From contig JACRBN010000026.1 in NCBI GenBank assembly GCA_016213105.1, positions 682,001-746,000 on the forward strand: a stretch of DNA of 64,000 nt, in the 5' to 3' direction. Made by a program: the position numbers and the translations under genes. The notes beneath the pieces were generated by a model. The model was not told where the DNA came from. It searched no databases and worked only from the letters and a program-made list of their open reading frames with translations. Shown here piece after piece: positions 33,501 through 40,953 of this stretch (positions are counted from its first letter, which is position 1; each line of letters begins with the position of its first letter). Source of the DNA: Chloroflexota bacterium (lineage in GTDB: Bacteria; Chloroflexota; Anaerolineae; Anaerolineales; Villigracilaceae).

Positions 33501-35110
33501 ACGGCACGGCCCGCATCTGGAATATTTCCAAAGGCGTCGAACAGCTTGTCTTCGAGCAGCATCAAAGCCCGTTGTCGGCCATCGACTTCGGCCCGGACGG
33601 CAGGAGCGTGGCCAGCGGCGGAAAGGATGGAACCGTCAAGGTCTGGGACGCCGAAACGGGCGCAACTTCCCTGGACCTGGTTTCCGAGTGGGGCGCGGTC
33701 TTTTCGCTGAAATTCAGCCCCAATGGCTCCATCCTGGCCGTGGGGTATGAAGACCAGGTCATCGTGCTGTGGGATGCAAAGAGCGGCGCCCGCCAGGCCG
33801 TCCTCGCCGGCCATACCGACATCGTTCAAACCGTGACCTTCGACCCGGATGGAAAGTGGCTGGCTTCGAGTGGGGACGACGGCAGCATCATCCTTTGGGA
33901 TATGGACCCGGACCGCCTGGGTGAGCCGCAGGCGCCCATGCGTGGACGCGGAGATACCATCTTCAGCCTGGCCTTCAGCGCCGACGGGAAATTCCTGTAC
34001 AGCGGCGGCGCCGATGGCGTCGGCATCCTGTGGAACCTGGAGGACCGCACCACGGAATTCCAAACCTACGGGCACACCGACCGCATCTACGCGGTCAACG
34101 TCAACCCGAACGGGAAATACCTGTACAGCGCCGGGCGTGACGGCACGGTGCGCGCCTTTGTCTTCGGCCTGGAGGAATTGATCACCCTGGCCGGTCAGCG
34201 CACCACCCGCGAGTTCACCGAGGAGGAGTGCCGCCAGTACCTGAATGCGGCCTGCCCGACCGACTCGGGCGCGCCGGTGGTCGACCCGCCCGGACCTTCC
34301 GCGGCTGCGCTCAAACGCCCGGGCGAAGCGCCCATCGCGGCCGACAGCCAGATGAATGACATCGACTCCTCGTCTTCTGCCAGCGAGCTGCGCGCCGTGG
34401 GCGGCGACGAGTTCGACCTCAATTTGTTCGAGCGTCCGTTCAACGGCGGCGAGATGAACATTTACTACCCGGACGTGGACATCATCCACGCCTCCTCCGC
34501 GGAGGACAAGGACTGGTTGTATTTCTCGATCACCCTGGCCGGGCCGCGCGGGGATGGGTTGTACGGCAATTACGGCATCGAGCTTGACCTGGATGCAGAC
34601 GGCCGCGGCGATTACTTCGTCTCCACCCTGACGCCCGGCAAGGAATGGTCCACCAGCGGCGTGCGCATCTGGTTCGACAAGAACGGCGACGTCGGCAACG
34701 CCATTGCCTACGTGTCCGATCCGCCGCAGGAGGGGAACGGCTACGAGGTCCTGGTGTTCGACCAGGGCACCGGTGACGCCCCCGACCTGGCCTGGGCGCG
34801 CGTCGATCCGCTCGACGCGAATCGCGTCCAGATTGCATTCCAGCGCGGCGTCATCGCCAGCGACCCGGTCTATGCCTGGCTGGCCTGGGCCAGCCGCGAC
34901 CCGTTCAAACCGGCCTGGTTCGATTACAACGATCATTTCACGCTCGAGCAGGCGGGTTCGCCGCTGAGATTTTTGACCAGGTATTATCCGCTCAAGGACC
35001 TGGCGGGTGTGGATAACACCTGCCACGCCCCGGTCGGATTTACCGCCCCCGGGCAGGCGGTCTTCTGCCAGCCCGACCGCGCCAAGAACAACAATTCGAC
35101 TGCACCATGA
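30515..35110 (+). CDS. nSTAND NTPase with membrane span, coiled coil and 14 WD40 repeats
   Basis: A 1531-aa protein starting at ATG 30515 behind AAGGAG. Residues 12-30 have NPYVGPRSF, typical before nSTAND P-loops. Walker A is SPSGAGKSS (51-59), Walker B RFIIFDQFEE (151-160), and a winged-helix-like region runs to about 460. One membrane helix lies at 475-497, then an Ala/Glu/Lys-rich coiled coil to about 560. Fourteen WD40 repeats (about 620-1235, each with F-S-P-D-G and W-D/N motifs) make two seven-bladed propellers. The last ~260 residues form an unrecognised domain with a DLDADGRGDYF metal-binding-like loop. Expected to be an NTP-driven switch; the propellers would sense the trigger. By simple topology the propellers lie across the membrane from the NTPase. 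Confidence 0.9.
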   Translation: MVSSNSQLRAGSNPYVGPRSFITGETIYGRSREGAELLDLLIAERIVLLHSPSGAGKSSLINASLVPQMREQGFWTLRTVRVNMDPPDGFAEKPGFNRYSFSVLRSLEGEFPAREQHSPKELAGMTLPQYMQAYPERGVQHIKNFDPDASRFIIFDQFEELVRVSAVDRDAKIEFFNQVGEMLRDRNLWALFALREDYLAAIEPYTRPIPNRLTVTYRLDFLDARSAIEAIQNPARDSGVEFEDAAASRLVDDLRRIRVQQTDGTALEQLGLYVEPVQLQVVCRRLWATLGGRKTLTVDDVAKAGNIDDALGDYYAFHVSSVAASSNVSERQVREWFDRKLITVNGIRGQVLMEPDASGGLPNPTIKALQEAYLVRADKRGNAVWFELAHDRLTRPIRRNNAAWFVENLNVFQRQADLWNNQGRPDSLLLHGNAYLDAVEWSKAHAESLQPAEQEFLDACRSEYLTSQRERRTNLLIRWAAVLMAVLTVAAIFFFFQAQAEAARATQEEVKANAEAERANQQEAKAKAQEAIAKEQEALAYQKEQIANINLQIAQLRELAAKSVSNLTVDPELSIRLALQAIQGVDLTQPEMEGAINQAEDALRQALPAMRAEHVLRDPLISSTDSFTHSGTVWGASFSLSGQRLATVGSDGTLKIWDTITGHLLRTITVLAPTQGDYGVTNVIFSPNGKQLAAATGDGRVLLYDATTWGLIDSRQVQEGVVWGLAFSPDSTLLVSGGEKGVAVVWRLADNVIQPLLGGHSGDIQSVAFSPDGTRIATAGSDSLAIVWDAGTRRPLHRLEGHTGYVNSVAFSPDGKRLATAGEDRAIILWDISVPAAPQSLVITGHRDWIYAVAFTRDGSNLISVSADRTIRFWDTTYGRPGFVLVGHKDQIYNLALSTDGKRIATSSKDNTVRLWNIAPEGSREMITFDNHAIVYDIAVSPDGTRLVGAGGDSILRVWDTVSGRMVTPIQTGHSGIVDGVAFSPDGSLIATCGRDGTARIWNISKGVEQLVFEQHQSPLSAIDFGPDGRSVASGGKDGTVKVWDAETGATSLDLVSEWGAVFSLKFSPNGSILAVGYEDQVIVLWDAKSGARQAVLAGHTDIVQTVTFDPDGKWLASSGDDGSIILWDMDPDRLGEPQAPMRGRGDTIFSLAFSADGKFLYSGGADGVGILWNLEDRTTEFQTYGHTDRIYAVNVNPNGKYLYSAGRDGTVRAFVFGLEELITLAGQRTTREFTEEECRQYLNAACPTDSGAPVVDPPGPSAAALKRPGEAPIAADSQMNDIDSSSSASELRAVGGDEFDLNLFERPFNGGEMNIYYPDVDIIHASSAEDKDWLYFSITLAGPRGDGLYGNYGIELDLDADGRGDYFVSTLTPGKEWSTSGVRIWFDKNGDVGNAIAYVSDPPQEGNGYEVLVFDQGTGDAPDLAWARVDPLDANRVQIAFQRGVIASDPVYAWLAWASRDPFKPAWFDYNDHFTLEQAGSPLRFLTRYYPLKDLAGVDNTCHAPVGFTAPGQAVFCQPDRAKNNNSTAP

Positions 35111-35126
35111 TCCGGAGAGGTGACTG

Positions 35127-36563
35127 ATGAGCGAGGAACTGTTTTTCAACGGTATCGATGCGACCACGGGGGAGTATCTCATTCCGCCCGTGGCGCCGGA
35201 GACCATGGCGGCCGCCATCAGCGGCCAGCCGCGCGACCCGGCTGAGGCGCAGGCGTTGAAGGATTGGTGGAGCAAGTACGCCGATACGAACAAGGAAAAG
35301 ATCGTGGACATGACCGCCAAGGAGGGCACCGATTACCTCGACCTGTCCTCCGCGGGCTGGGGCGTCATCTTCCCCCACAATGTCGATCCCACCATCGTCA
35401 AGGCGCTCAGGCCGCTGCTCGACTGGCGCAAATCGCAGGCGGGCAAACGCTACCATGAATATACCGGCAGCGAAGGCTATCGATTCAAGCCGAACGAAAA
35501 GTACGAAACCAAGGATGAATGGCTCGTCCGCCACGGCGCGGGCCCGGGCCCTGTCGACCCCGATATTGTGCCCTACTACATGCTCCTGGTGGGCGACCCC
35601 GAGCAGATCCCCTACAACTTCCAGATCCAGTTGGATGTTCAGCATGCGGTCGGCAGGATCTTTTTCGACAAGCCCGAGGATTACTGGAATTACGCCAACA
35701 GTGTGGTCAGCGCCGAGAAGAAGAAGCTGTCGCTCGGCAGGACGGCCGCCTTCTTCGGCGTTGCGAACCATGACGATGTGGCCACCAACATGAGCGCCGA
35801 ACAACTTGTCAAGCCCCTGGCCGCCTCCTTCGCGAAGGAAGCGGGCTGGAAGATCGGGAAGATGGCCGCCGAGAAGGCCACCAAGTCCGACCTGTCCAAC
35901 GTGTTGGGTGGAAAGGATACTCCCGCTCTGTTGTTTGCCGCCAGCCACGGCATGGGTTTCCCCAACGGCGATGCCTTGCAGCTCAACAACCAGGGCGCCC
36001 TGCTTTGCCAGGATTGGCCCGGGCCCAAGGAATGGCGCAAGCCCATCGGCAAGGATTTTTATTTTGCCGCAGACGACCTGGCGGACAATGCCAACGTCTT
36101 CGGCCTGGTGGCGTTCTTCTTCGCCTGTTATGGCGCGGGCACGCCCAAACTGGACGAGTTCTCGAAGCAGGCCTTCAAACGGCGCGGCGAGATCGCCCCG
36201 AAGAACTTCATCGCCAAACTGCCCCAACGCTTGTTATCCCATCCCAGGGGCGGCGCGCTGGCGGTCATCGGCCACGTGGAGCGCGCCTGGGGCTACTCCT
36301 TCACCTGGGGCAAGGCCGGCCCGCAGCTGGCTGTCTTCGAGTCGGCGATCAAACGACTGTTCGACGGCTGGCCGGTCGGATATGCCTTCGAGTATTTCAA
36401 CGGCCGCTATGCCGAGCTCGCCTCTGAACTGGCCTACACCCTGGGCGAGATGGAGTACGACTTAAAGGTCGCGCCCACCGATCTGGCGGGCATGTGGACC
36501 GCCACCAACGACGCCCGCAACTACGTGGTGCTGGGCGATCCCTTTGTAAAACTGATGGCTTGA
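35127..36563 (+). CDS. Caspase-fold (C25/gingipain-like) cysteine peptidase-like protein
   Basis: A 478-aa soluble protein, 16 bases after the nSTAND gene, with a ribosome site GGAGAGG. The caspase-fold layout is visible: VPYYMLLVGDPEQIPYNFQ (148 on), where peptidase C25-like proteins have LVGD, then the His strand LLFAASHGMGF (H274), and the Cys strand LVAFFFACYGAGTP (C334). H and C are 60 residues apart, as in the CHAT/caspase class. GALAVIGHVERAWGYSF follows as the strand after the dyad, and YVVLGDPFVKL ends it. It is a likely protease effector or processing enzyme of the operon, distinct from the CHAT domain of the first gene. Confidence 0.75.
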   Translation: MSEELFFNGIDATTGEYLIPPVAPETMAAAISGQPRDPAEAQALKDWWSKYADTNKEKIVDMTAKEGTDYLDLSSAGWGVIFPHNVDPTIVKALRPLLDWRKSQAGKRYHEYTGSEGYRFKPNEKYETKDEWLVRHGAGPGPVDPDIVPYYMLLVGDPEQIPYNFQIQLDVQHAVGRIFFDKPEDYWNYANSVVSAEKKKLSLGRTAAFFGVANHDDVATNMSAEQLVKPLAASFAKEAGWKIGKMAAEKATKSDLSNVLGGKDTPALLFAASHGMGFPNGDALQLNNQGALLCQDWPGPKEWRKPIGKDFYFAADDLADNANVFGLVAFFFACYGAGTPKLDEFSKQAFKRRGEIAPKNFIAKLPQRLLSHPRGGALAVIGHVERAWGYSFTWGKAGPQLAVFESAIKRLFDGWPVGYAFEYFNGRYAELASELAYTLGEMEYDLKVAPTDLAGMWTATNDARNYVVLGDPFVKLMA

Positions 36564-36577
36564 GAAAGGATTGCGAT

Positions 36578-37093
36578 ATGAGCAAACCCCGTCCCACTGC
36601 GGATATCCCGGCAATGCCCGATTTCTCGAAGGATGAAACGCCCGTTCCCTCCGCGCCCGAGCCTGCTCCCGTGCCCCAGGCCGAGTCTGCGCCGGTGGCC
36701 AACTACGGCTGGTTCGACGCCGAAAGCCAGGGCAAGCTGGCCGATTCCACCCAGAATTTCATCCAGAAATTGGGCAGCTTCCTGAGTAAGGCGCTCGATG
36801 ACGCCCTGACCCTTGACGTGCGCACCTACGTCAGCGAGGACATCGGCTCGGTCACCTACGACAAGGAAAAGTCAGAGTTGGTGGGCAGCGTCCAACTGCG
36901 CGCCATGACCTACGTCAAGATCGATGGCGATACCCTGGTGTGCGTGCCCGAAACCGACGGCGAGCTCGACACCGCCGTATGGGCCGTCCACATGGATATG
37001 GTCAACCAGGCTCGCGAGAGCCGCGCCGAGTTGATGAAAGCCATCGTCTCCACGGCGGGCAGCCTGGCGAGTGTCTTCACGCCGAAATCCTGA
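36578..37093 (+). CDS. Small operon protein, paralogue of the 37906 gene product
   Basis: A 171-aa protein; AAAGGA precedes ATG 36578, 14 bases after the peptidase gene. Residues 1-45 are a Pro/Ala/Glu-rich unstructured tail. Residues about 50-160 form a compact domain: helix FIQKLGSFLSKALDDAL, strand VRTYVSEDIGSVTYD, strand LRAMTYVKIDGDTLVCVP, and a final helix HMDMVNQARESRAELMKAIV. The same order appears in the 105-aa product of the gene at 37906 (VETSYVELGAASFDG, ARTEINLDGDSKNVIP, VHQQNVSAAIEYRTKMMNSL). No known family recognised. It may be an adaptor that links sensor and effector. Confidence 0.65.
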   Translation: MSKPRPTADIPAMPDFSKDETPVPSAPEPAPVPQAESAPVANYGWFDAESQGKLADSTQNFIQKLGSFLSKALDDALTLDVRTYVSEDIGSVTYDKEKSELVGSVQLRAMTYVKIDGDTLVCVPETDGELDTAVWAVHMDMVNQARESRAELMKAIVSTAGSLASVFTPKS

Positions 37094-37103
37094 ACCATCC
37101 AGC

Positions 37104-37913
37104 ATGCCTGCGATCTTCGAACTTACCCTTCCTGAGGAAGAACCCATCGGCCTGGTCGGCCCGTGGGAGTCGCAGGCTGCGCCCGTCTCGTATGCGCTGG
37201 GGGAGGCGGAGGCAGATCCCGCCGCGCCCGTCTGGAAGGTGAGCCTGCCCGCCGACCCGTTCGAAGCGGAGCAGGCCCTGGCCCAGGCCGAAGCGCAGGT
37301 CGCCGAGGCGGAGTCTGCGCTCGCGACCGTCCCCGCCCGCCTGGACGCGCTCACCGCGTCCGCGCCGCGTGGGGCGGCGGTCTCGTTCGAGGTGGTCTCC
37401 TACGGCTTCGAAGCGGAGACCCCTGAGGCGGAGATGTTCAGCCTGCTCGAACAGGCGCGTCAATTGGAGCAGGGACGCGGGGTGGAGTCCTATGCCATTG
37501 GCGACGCGGCCTATGCGGCCTGGGAGCAGGCGCGTATCCAGTTCGAGACCTTCACCGGCCAGCTCCAGCGCGAGGTGATGCACTTTGCCTGGGTCGAAAC
37601 CAACGTCGCAGGCCACCTCCTGGCGCGGACGACCGTCGGCTGGAGCGGCGATAGCGATACCGTCTGGCTGGTGGATCTGGATGCACAGCAGATCGCGCTG
37701 CATCGGCGTTCGCTGCAAGTGGCCGTCAAGACGCGCGCGCTGCGTATGCGCATGTTCTCCACGGTGACGGGCGGCGCCGCGAAATTATCCATGTTGTTAA
37801 CCACCCCAGCGGGAGCCTTGTTGGCCCTGCCCGCGGCGTGGAAGTATGTAACCGAAATTCTTGCTTTGATCAAAACCCATCAAAACCTGACCCAAGGAGA
37901 GACTCATGGCTAG
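37104..37913 (+). CDS. Operon protein with coiled coil and C-terminal membrane segment
   Basis: A 269-aa protein, ATG 37104, ten bases after the preceding stop and without a clear ribosome site, so probably translationally coupled. An Ala/Glu-rich helix (AEQALAQAEAQVAEAESALA, residues about 64-83) precedes a mixed domain with VSFEVVSYGFEAETPEAEMF and VETNVAGHLLARTTVGWSGD. The C-terminal part has a hydrophobic stretch KLSMLLTTPAGALLALPAAW (about 232-251), which may be a membrane anchor. No family recognised. Its stop overlaps the next gene by eight bases. Confidence 0.6.
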   Translation: MPAIFELTLPEEEPIGLVGPWESQAAPVSYALGEAEADPAAPVWKVSLPADPFEAEQALAQAEAQVAEAESALATVPARLDALTASAPRGAAVSFEVVSYGFEAETPEAEMFSLLEQARQLEQGRGVESYAIGDAAYAAWEQARIQFETFTGQLQREVMHFAWVETNVAGHLLARTTVGWSGDSDTVWLVDLDAQQIALHRRSLQVAVKTRALRMRMFSTVTGGAAKLSMLLTTPAGALLALPAAWKYVTEILALIKTHQNLTQGETHG

Positions 37914-38223
37914 TGAATTGCGCGAAGCGATCAAGACCTCGGCAAACCGCATTGCGGAGTACGTGAAAGACGTTTCCCAGATGGTCGTCGAAACCTCCTA
38001 CGTGGAGCTCGGCGCGGCCTCGTTCGATGGGGCCAAACTGGCGGCGCGCACCGAGATCAACCTGGACGGCGACAGCAAGAACGTCATCCCGATGCAGCAG
38101 GGCGAGTCCAAGCTCGAAGTGGACATGGCTGTTTTCGAGGTACACCAGCAGAACGTGTCGGCCGCCATCGAGTACCGCACCAAGATGATGAACTCGCTCC
38201 TGAGCCTGCTGCGCGGGGAGTAG
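37906..38223 (+). CDS. Small operon protein related to the 36578 gene product
   Basis: A 105-aa protein; ATG 37906 overlaps the upstream gene and is preceded by AAGGAGAG. It is all domain: helix ELREAIKTSANRIAEYVKDV, two strands (TSYVELGAASFDG, LAARTEINLDGDS), then SKLEVDMAVFEVHQQNVSAA and a closing helix. The order matches residues about 50-165 of the 36578 product by eye. It is the last gene of the six-gene cluster, followed by a strong hairpin. Function unknown; it has some general likeness to the small trypsin-co-occurring domains described in conflict systems, not enough to assign. Confidence 0.6.
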   Translation: MASELREAIKTSANRIAEYVKDVSQMVVETSYVELGAASFDGAKLAARTEINLDGDSKNVIPMQQGESKLEVDMAVFEVHQQNVSAAIEYRTKMMNSLLSLLRGE

Positions 38224-38247
38224 CGCCCAGCGGATCGGAATCAAACC

Positions 38248-38279
38248 ACGGGCAGGTGGGTGCGCACCCGCCTGCCCGT
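38248..38279. terminator. Strong hairpin at the end of the conflict operon
   Basis: ACGGGCAGGTGGGTGC (38248-38263) and GCACCCGCCTGCCCGT (38264-38279) pair at 15 of 16 positions with a GT wobble. There is no T-tract, so it may slow polymerase or protect the mRNA end. Confidence 0.55.
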
Positions 38280-38349
38280 ATGGTCTGACATCCATCCTAT
38301 TTTGGCCGAATGAATTTCTTAATTCCTGCCCCGAGCCTGCCAAAGGGGT

Positions 38350-38377
38350 TTGATTTTCAAATCCACTCCACTATAAT
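38350..38377 (+). promoter_or_regulatory. Promoter of the winged-helix gene
   Basis: TTGATT (38350-38355), a 16-base spacer and perfect TATAAT (38372-38377). Transcription would start near 38384, about 80 bases before ATG 38464. It separates this gene from the upstream operon. Confidence 0.65.
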
Positions 38378-38463
38378 TGGTTGCAGCCTGTGGAGAGATC
38401 GGGCGCTTGTCTCAGCGTATTTTGTCTTCATCCCGATTTGATTTTCCTGCACGAGAGAGCCTC

Positions 38464-38805
38464 ATGGATCAAAAGCAATTCGACGAAGTCTGCAAGCAGT
38501 TACGCGACCGAAAGGATGACCTGCGTCCCACGGACGTGAATGTCTTCCCCGAGCCGCTGCTTTCCACCCTGCATTATGCGCTGCGGGTGGGACGCATTTC
38601 CTTTTCAGAGCTTATGAAGCGGCTGGATGTCAAACCCGAGCAGGCGCGCGCGTTGGCCGACCTGCTGGTCAAACGCAACCTGTTCCAGATCTCGGCGTTT
38701 TCCCAGACGGACGATGTCTTTTACGAGACCCGTTTGTCCACCTCGACCCGCCCGCTGATGCGCCCCAAATTGGGGGTGTGGAAGAATACAGACGAAGGCA
38801 AATGA
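38464..38805 (+). CDS. Small winged-helix-like protein
   Basis: A 113-aa protein; ATG 38464 is chosen because conserved-looking sequence starts there. Residues about 30-80 look like a winged helix: LLSTLHYALRVGRISFSELM, then KRLDVKPEQARALADLLVKR and the turn NLFQISAF, a pattern shared with MarR/PadR-like and effector-associated wHTH domains. The N-terminus is charged. It follows the conflict operon by 240 bases under its own promoter and is closed by a terminator. It might regulate the operon or be unrelated. Confidence 0.6.
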   Translation: MDQKQFDEVCKQLRDRKDDLRPTDVNVFPEPLLSTLHYALRVGRISFSELMKRLDVKPEQARALADLLVKRNLFQISAFSQTDDVFYETRLSTSTRPLMRPKLGVWKNTDEGK

Positions 38806-38810
38806 TGCGA

Positions 38811-38836
38811 GAGCCAGGCCAGCGCCTGGCTCTTTT
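38811..38836 (+). terminator. Terminator after the winged-helix gene
   Basis: GAGCCAGGC (38811-38819), four-base loop, GCCTGGCTC (38824-38832), then TTTT. A second inverted repeat CTGTCCCGC / GCGGGACAG lies at 38842-38873. Confidence 0.85.
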
Positions 38837-38935
38837 CAAATCTGTCCCGCCAGGGGCGCGCTTTGCGGGACAGACAGGCGAAACGAATCGGGGCCATTTC
38901 TGTTATCATAGCAGAACCATTTTACGGAGATAGTC

Positions 38936-39913
38936 ATGAAAAAACCAAAAGTGTTTGTAACCCGCGCCATCCCCAACCGTGGATTGGATTTGGTGCTTGA
39001 ATTCTGCGACGCCGATGTCTGGCCTGGGGAGCTTCCGCCCAGCCGCGAAGAACTGCTCGAACGTGTGCGCGGCGTGGACGGGCTGGTCACGTTGTTGACC
39101 GACAGGATCGACAGCGAGGTCATGGACGCCGCGGGTCCACAGTTGAAGGTCATCAGCAACCAGGCGGTCGGCTTCGACAACATCGACGTGCCCGCCGCCA
39201 CCCAGCGCGGCCTGCCCGTGGGCAACACGCCCGATGTGCTGACTGATGCCACCGCCGACTTCGCCTTTGCCTTGATGATGACGGCCGGCCGCCGCATTGC
39301 GGAAGGCGAACGCTACGTGCGCGCAGGCAAGTGGAAGACCTGGAGCCCGTCTCTGTTGTTGGGTGTGGATTTCAAGGGCGCCACGTTGGGGCTGGTCGGC
39401 TTTGGGCGCATCGGCAAGGCCATGGCGCGCCGCGCGTCGGGCTTCGACATGCGCGTCATCTACTACGATCCGCTGGAGACCAGGCCGCCCGCCGAGATCA
39501 AGGCCACCCACGTCGATCTGGATACCCTGTTCGAAGAGTCGGATTTCATCTCGCTGCATACCCCGCTGACGGCGGATACCCGTCACCTGATCAACGCCGC
39601 CCACCTGGCGCTGATGAAGCCCACCGCTGTGCTGGTCAACACCTCGCGCGGCCCCGTCGTGGACCTGGACGCCCTGTACGAGGCCTTGAAGGCAAAACGC
39701 ATCTTTGCCGCCGCCCTGGACGTGACCGAACCCGAGCCCCTGCCGATGGATCATCCCCTGCTCACGCTCGACAACGCGCTGATCGTCCCGCATATCGCCA
39801 GCGCCAGCAAGACCACGCGCGACAAAATGGCCTGGATGGCGGCGCAAAATTTGATTGCAGGCTTGAAGGGGGAGCACCTGCCGAATTGTGTCAACCCGCA
39901 GGTGTACAAGTAA
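38936..39913 (+). CDS. D-2-hydroxyacid dehydrogenase (glyoxylate/hydroxypyruvate reductase type)
   Basis: A 325-aa NAD(P)-dependent enzyme. ATG 38936 follows CGGAG. The Rossmann motif is [14 protein letters not shown], the substrate loop [18 protein letters not shown], the catalytic Arg lies in [10 protein letters not shown], Glu in DVTEPEPLP and the catalytic His in [10 protein letters not shown]. This pattern is that of GyaR/GRHPR glyoxylate reductases. It may take part in glycerate or sugar-acid metabolism beside the oxidoreductase and transporter genes on the other strand, with which it converges. Confidence 0.9.
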   Translation: MKKPKVFVTRAIPNRGLDLVLEFCDADVWPGELPPSREELLERVRGVDGLVTLLTDRIDSEVMDAAGPQLKVISNQAVGFDNIDVPAATQRGLPVGNTPDVLTDATADFAFALMMTAGRRIAEGERYVRAGKWKTWSPSLLLGVDFKGATLGLVGFGRIGKAMARRASGFDMRVIYYDPLETRPPAEIKATHVDLDTLFEESDFISLHTPLTADTRHLINAAHLALMKPTAVLVNTSRGPVVDLDALYEALKAKRIFAAALDVTEPEPLPMDHPLLTLDNALIVPHIASASKTTRDKMAWMAAQNLIAGLKGEHLPNCVNPQVYK

Positions 39914-39969
39914 GGAAAGACGAAAGAGGAAATAGAAAGGGCATCGAGATGATCTCGGCGCCCTTTGAT

Positions 39970-40953
39970 TTATAGCGAGACCGGTCTGCCGCTTCGGGCT
40001 GATTCGAGCAAGGCCAGGATGGCGGCGAGGTTGGCGCGGCTGTCGGCCAGGGTGATGCGCGGGGAACGGCCGAACAGGATAGCGTCGCACAGATCGTCCA
40101 CTTCCCCCATGTACAGGTCCGTGCTTGAAAATATCCTGATCTTCTCGACCTGGTCACCGCGGGTCAGTGTGATCTGTTCCCTGCGGCCGGGTTTGTACGG
40201 GCTGGCTACGTGTAAAACAGCCTCCGAGCCGACGATTTCCATGTAGGAGCGGGACGGGAATTTGAATCCACAATCGATCTGGGCGTGGATGCCGCCCTCG
40301 AAACGCATCTGTCCGACGAAGGTCTCATCGATTCCGCTCGGACCCTGGACCTGCCAGCCAAACACCTCGAGCGGTTCCGCGCCGACGAGGGTGCGCGCGT
40401 AGCTGATGGGATAACAGCCCACGTCCCAGATGCTGCCGCCGCCCATCCGCGCATCCAGCCGATAGCTGTCCAGGCGGGTGATGATGTAGGAGAAGGCGCC
40501 GCGAATGAATTGCAATTTGCCAAGCGCGCCGCTTGCAACGATTTCCTGCGCCTTCAGGGTCTGCGGGTGATGACGGTACATGAAGGCCTCGGCCACCATC
40601 TTCCCCGTCTCGTTTGCGGCGGAGAGGATCCCGTCCATTTCGGCCAGGCTGAGCGCCATGGGCTTCTCGCACAACACGTGCTTGCCCGCGCGCAGGGCCC
40701 TGACCGTCCACTCGGCATGCATGTGGTTCGGCAGGGAGTTGTAGATCACGTCGATCTCGGGGTCGGCCAGCAGGGCCTCGTAGCTGCCGAGGGCGCGGGG
40801 AATCTTCCACTCGCGGGCGTAGGCCTCAGCCGAGTCCAGGCTTCTCGAAGCGACGGCCAGCAGGCGGGTCCGTTTGGATTTGTGAAGCGGCTTGATCAGG
40901 GCGCGGTTGATCCGCGCGGTGGAGAGTAATCCCCAGTTAAGCGGTTGTGTCAT
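39970..40953 (-). CDS. Gfo/Idh/MocA family oxidoreductase
   Basis: A 327-aa NAD(P)-dependent sugar or cyclitol oxidoreductase. ATG 40953 follows AAGGAAG. The N-terminal Rossmann start is WGLLSTARINRALI, with the variant STARIN in place of GxGxxG. The hallmark CEKPMALSLAEM is present (the EKP lysine), as is the active-site helix GGGSIWDVGCYPISYAR with Asp and Tyr. The C-terminal beta-sheet domain completes it. Its start overlaps the MFS gene by 17 bases, so the two are co-expressed. The substrate is unknown. Confidence 0.9.
   Translation of the reverse strand: MTQPLNWGLLSTARINRALIKPLHKSKRTRLLAVASRSLDSAEAYAREWKIPRALGSYEALLADPEIDVIYNSLPNHMHAEWTVRALRAGKHVLCEKPMALSLAEMDGILSAANETGKMVAEAFMYRHHPQTLKAQEIVASGALGKLQFIRGAFSYIITRLDSYRLDARMGGGSIWDVGCYPISYARTLVGAEPLEVFGWQVQGPSGIDETFVGQMRFEGGIHAQIDCGFKFPSRSYMEIVGSEAVLHVASPYKPGRREQITLTRGDQVEKIRIFSSTDLYMGEVDDLCDAILFGRSPRITLADSRANLAAILALLESARSGRPVSL

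Noticed and set aside
32333-35329. A 998-codon open frame on the minus strand opposite the WD40 region.
   Set aside because: It mirrors the nSTAND gene, whose domains are unmistakable; repetitive GC-rich WD40 DNA keeps the opposite strand open. No motif is visible in the antisense protein.
27946-38279. The conflict operon as a tRNA-integrated genomic island beside tRNA-Ser.
   Set aside because: I saw no integrase and no copy of the tRNA 3' end downstream of the operon near 38223-38460, so attachment sites are not supported.
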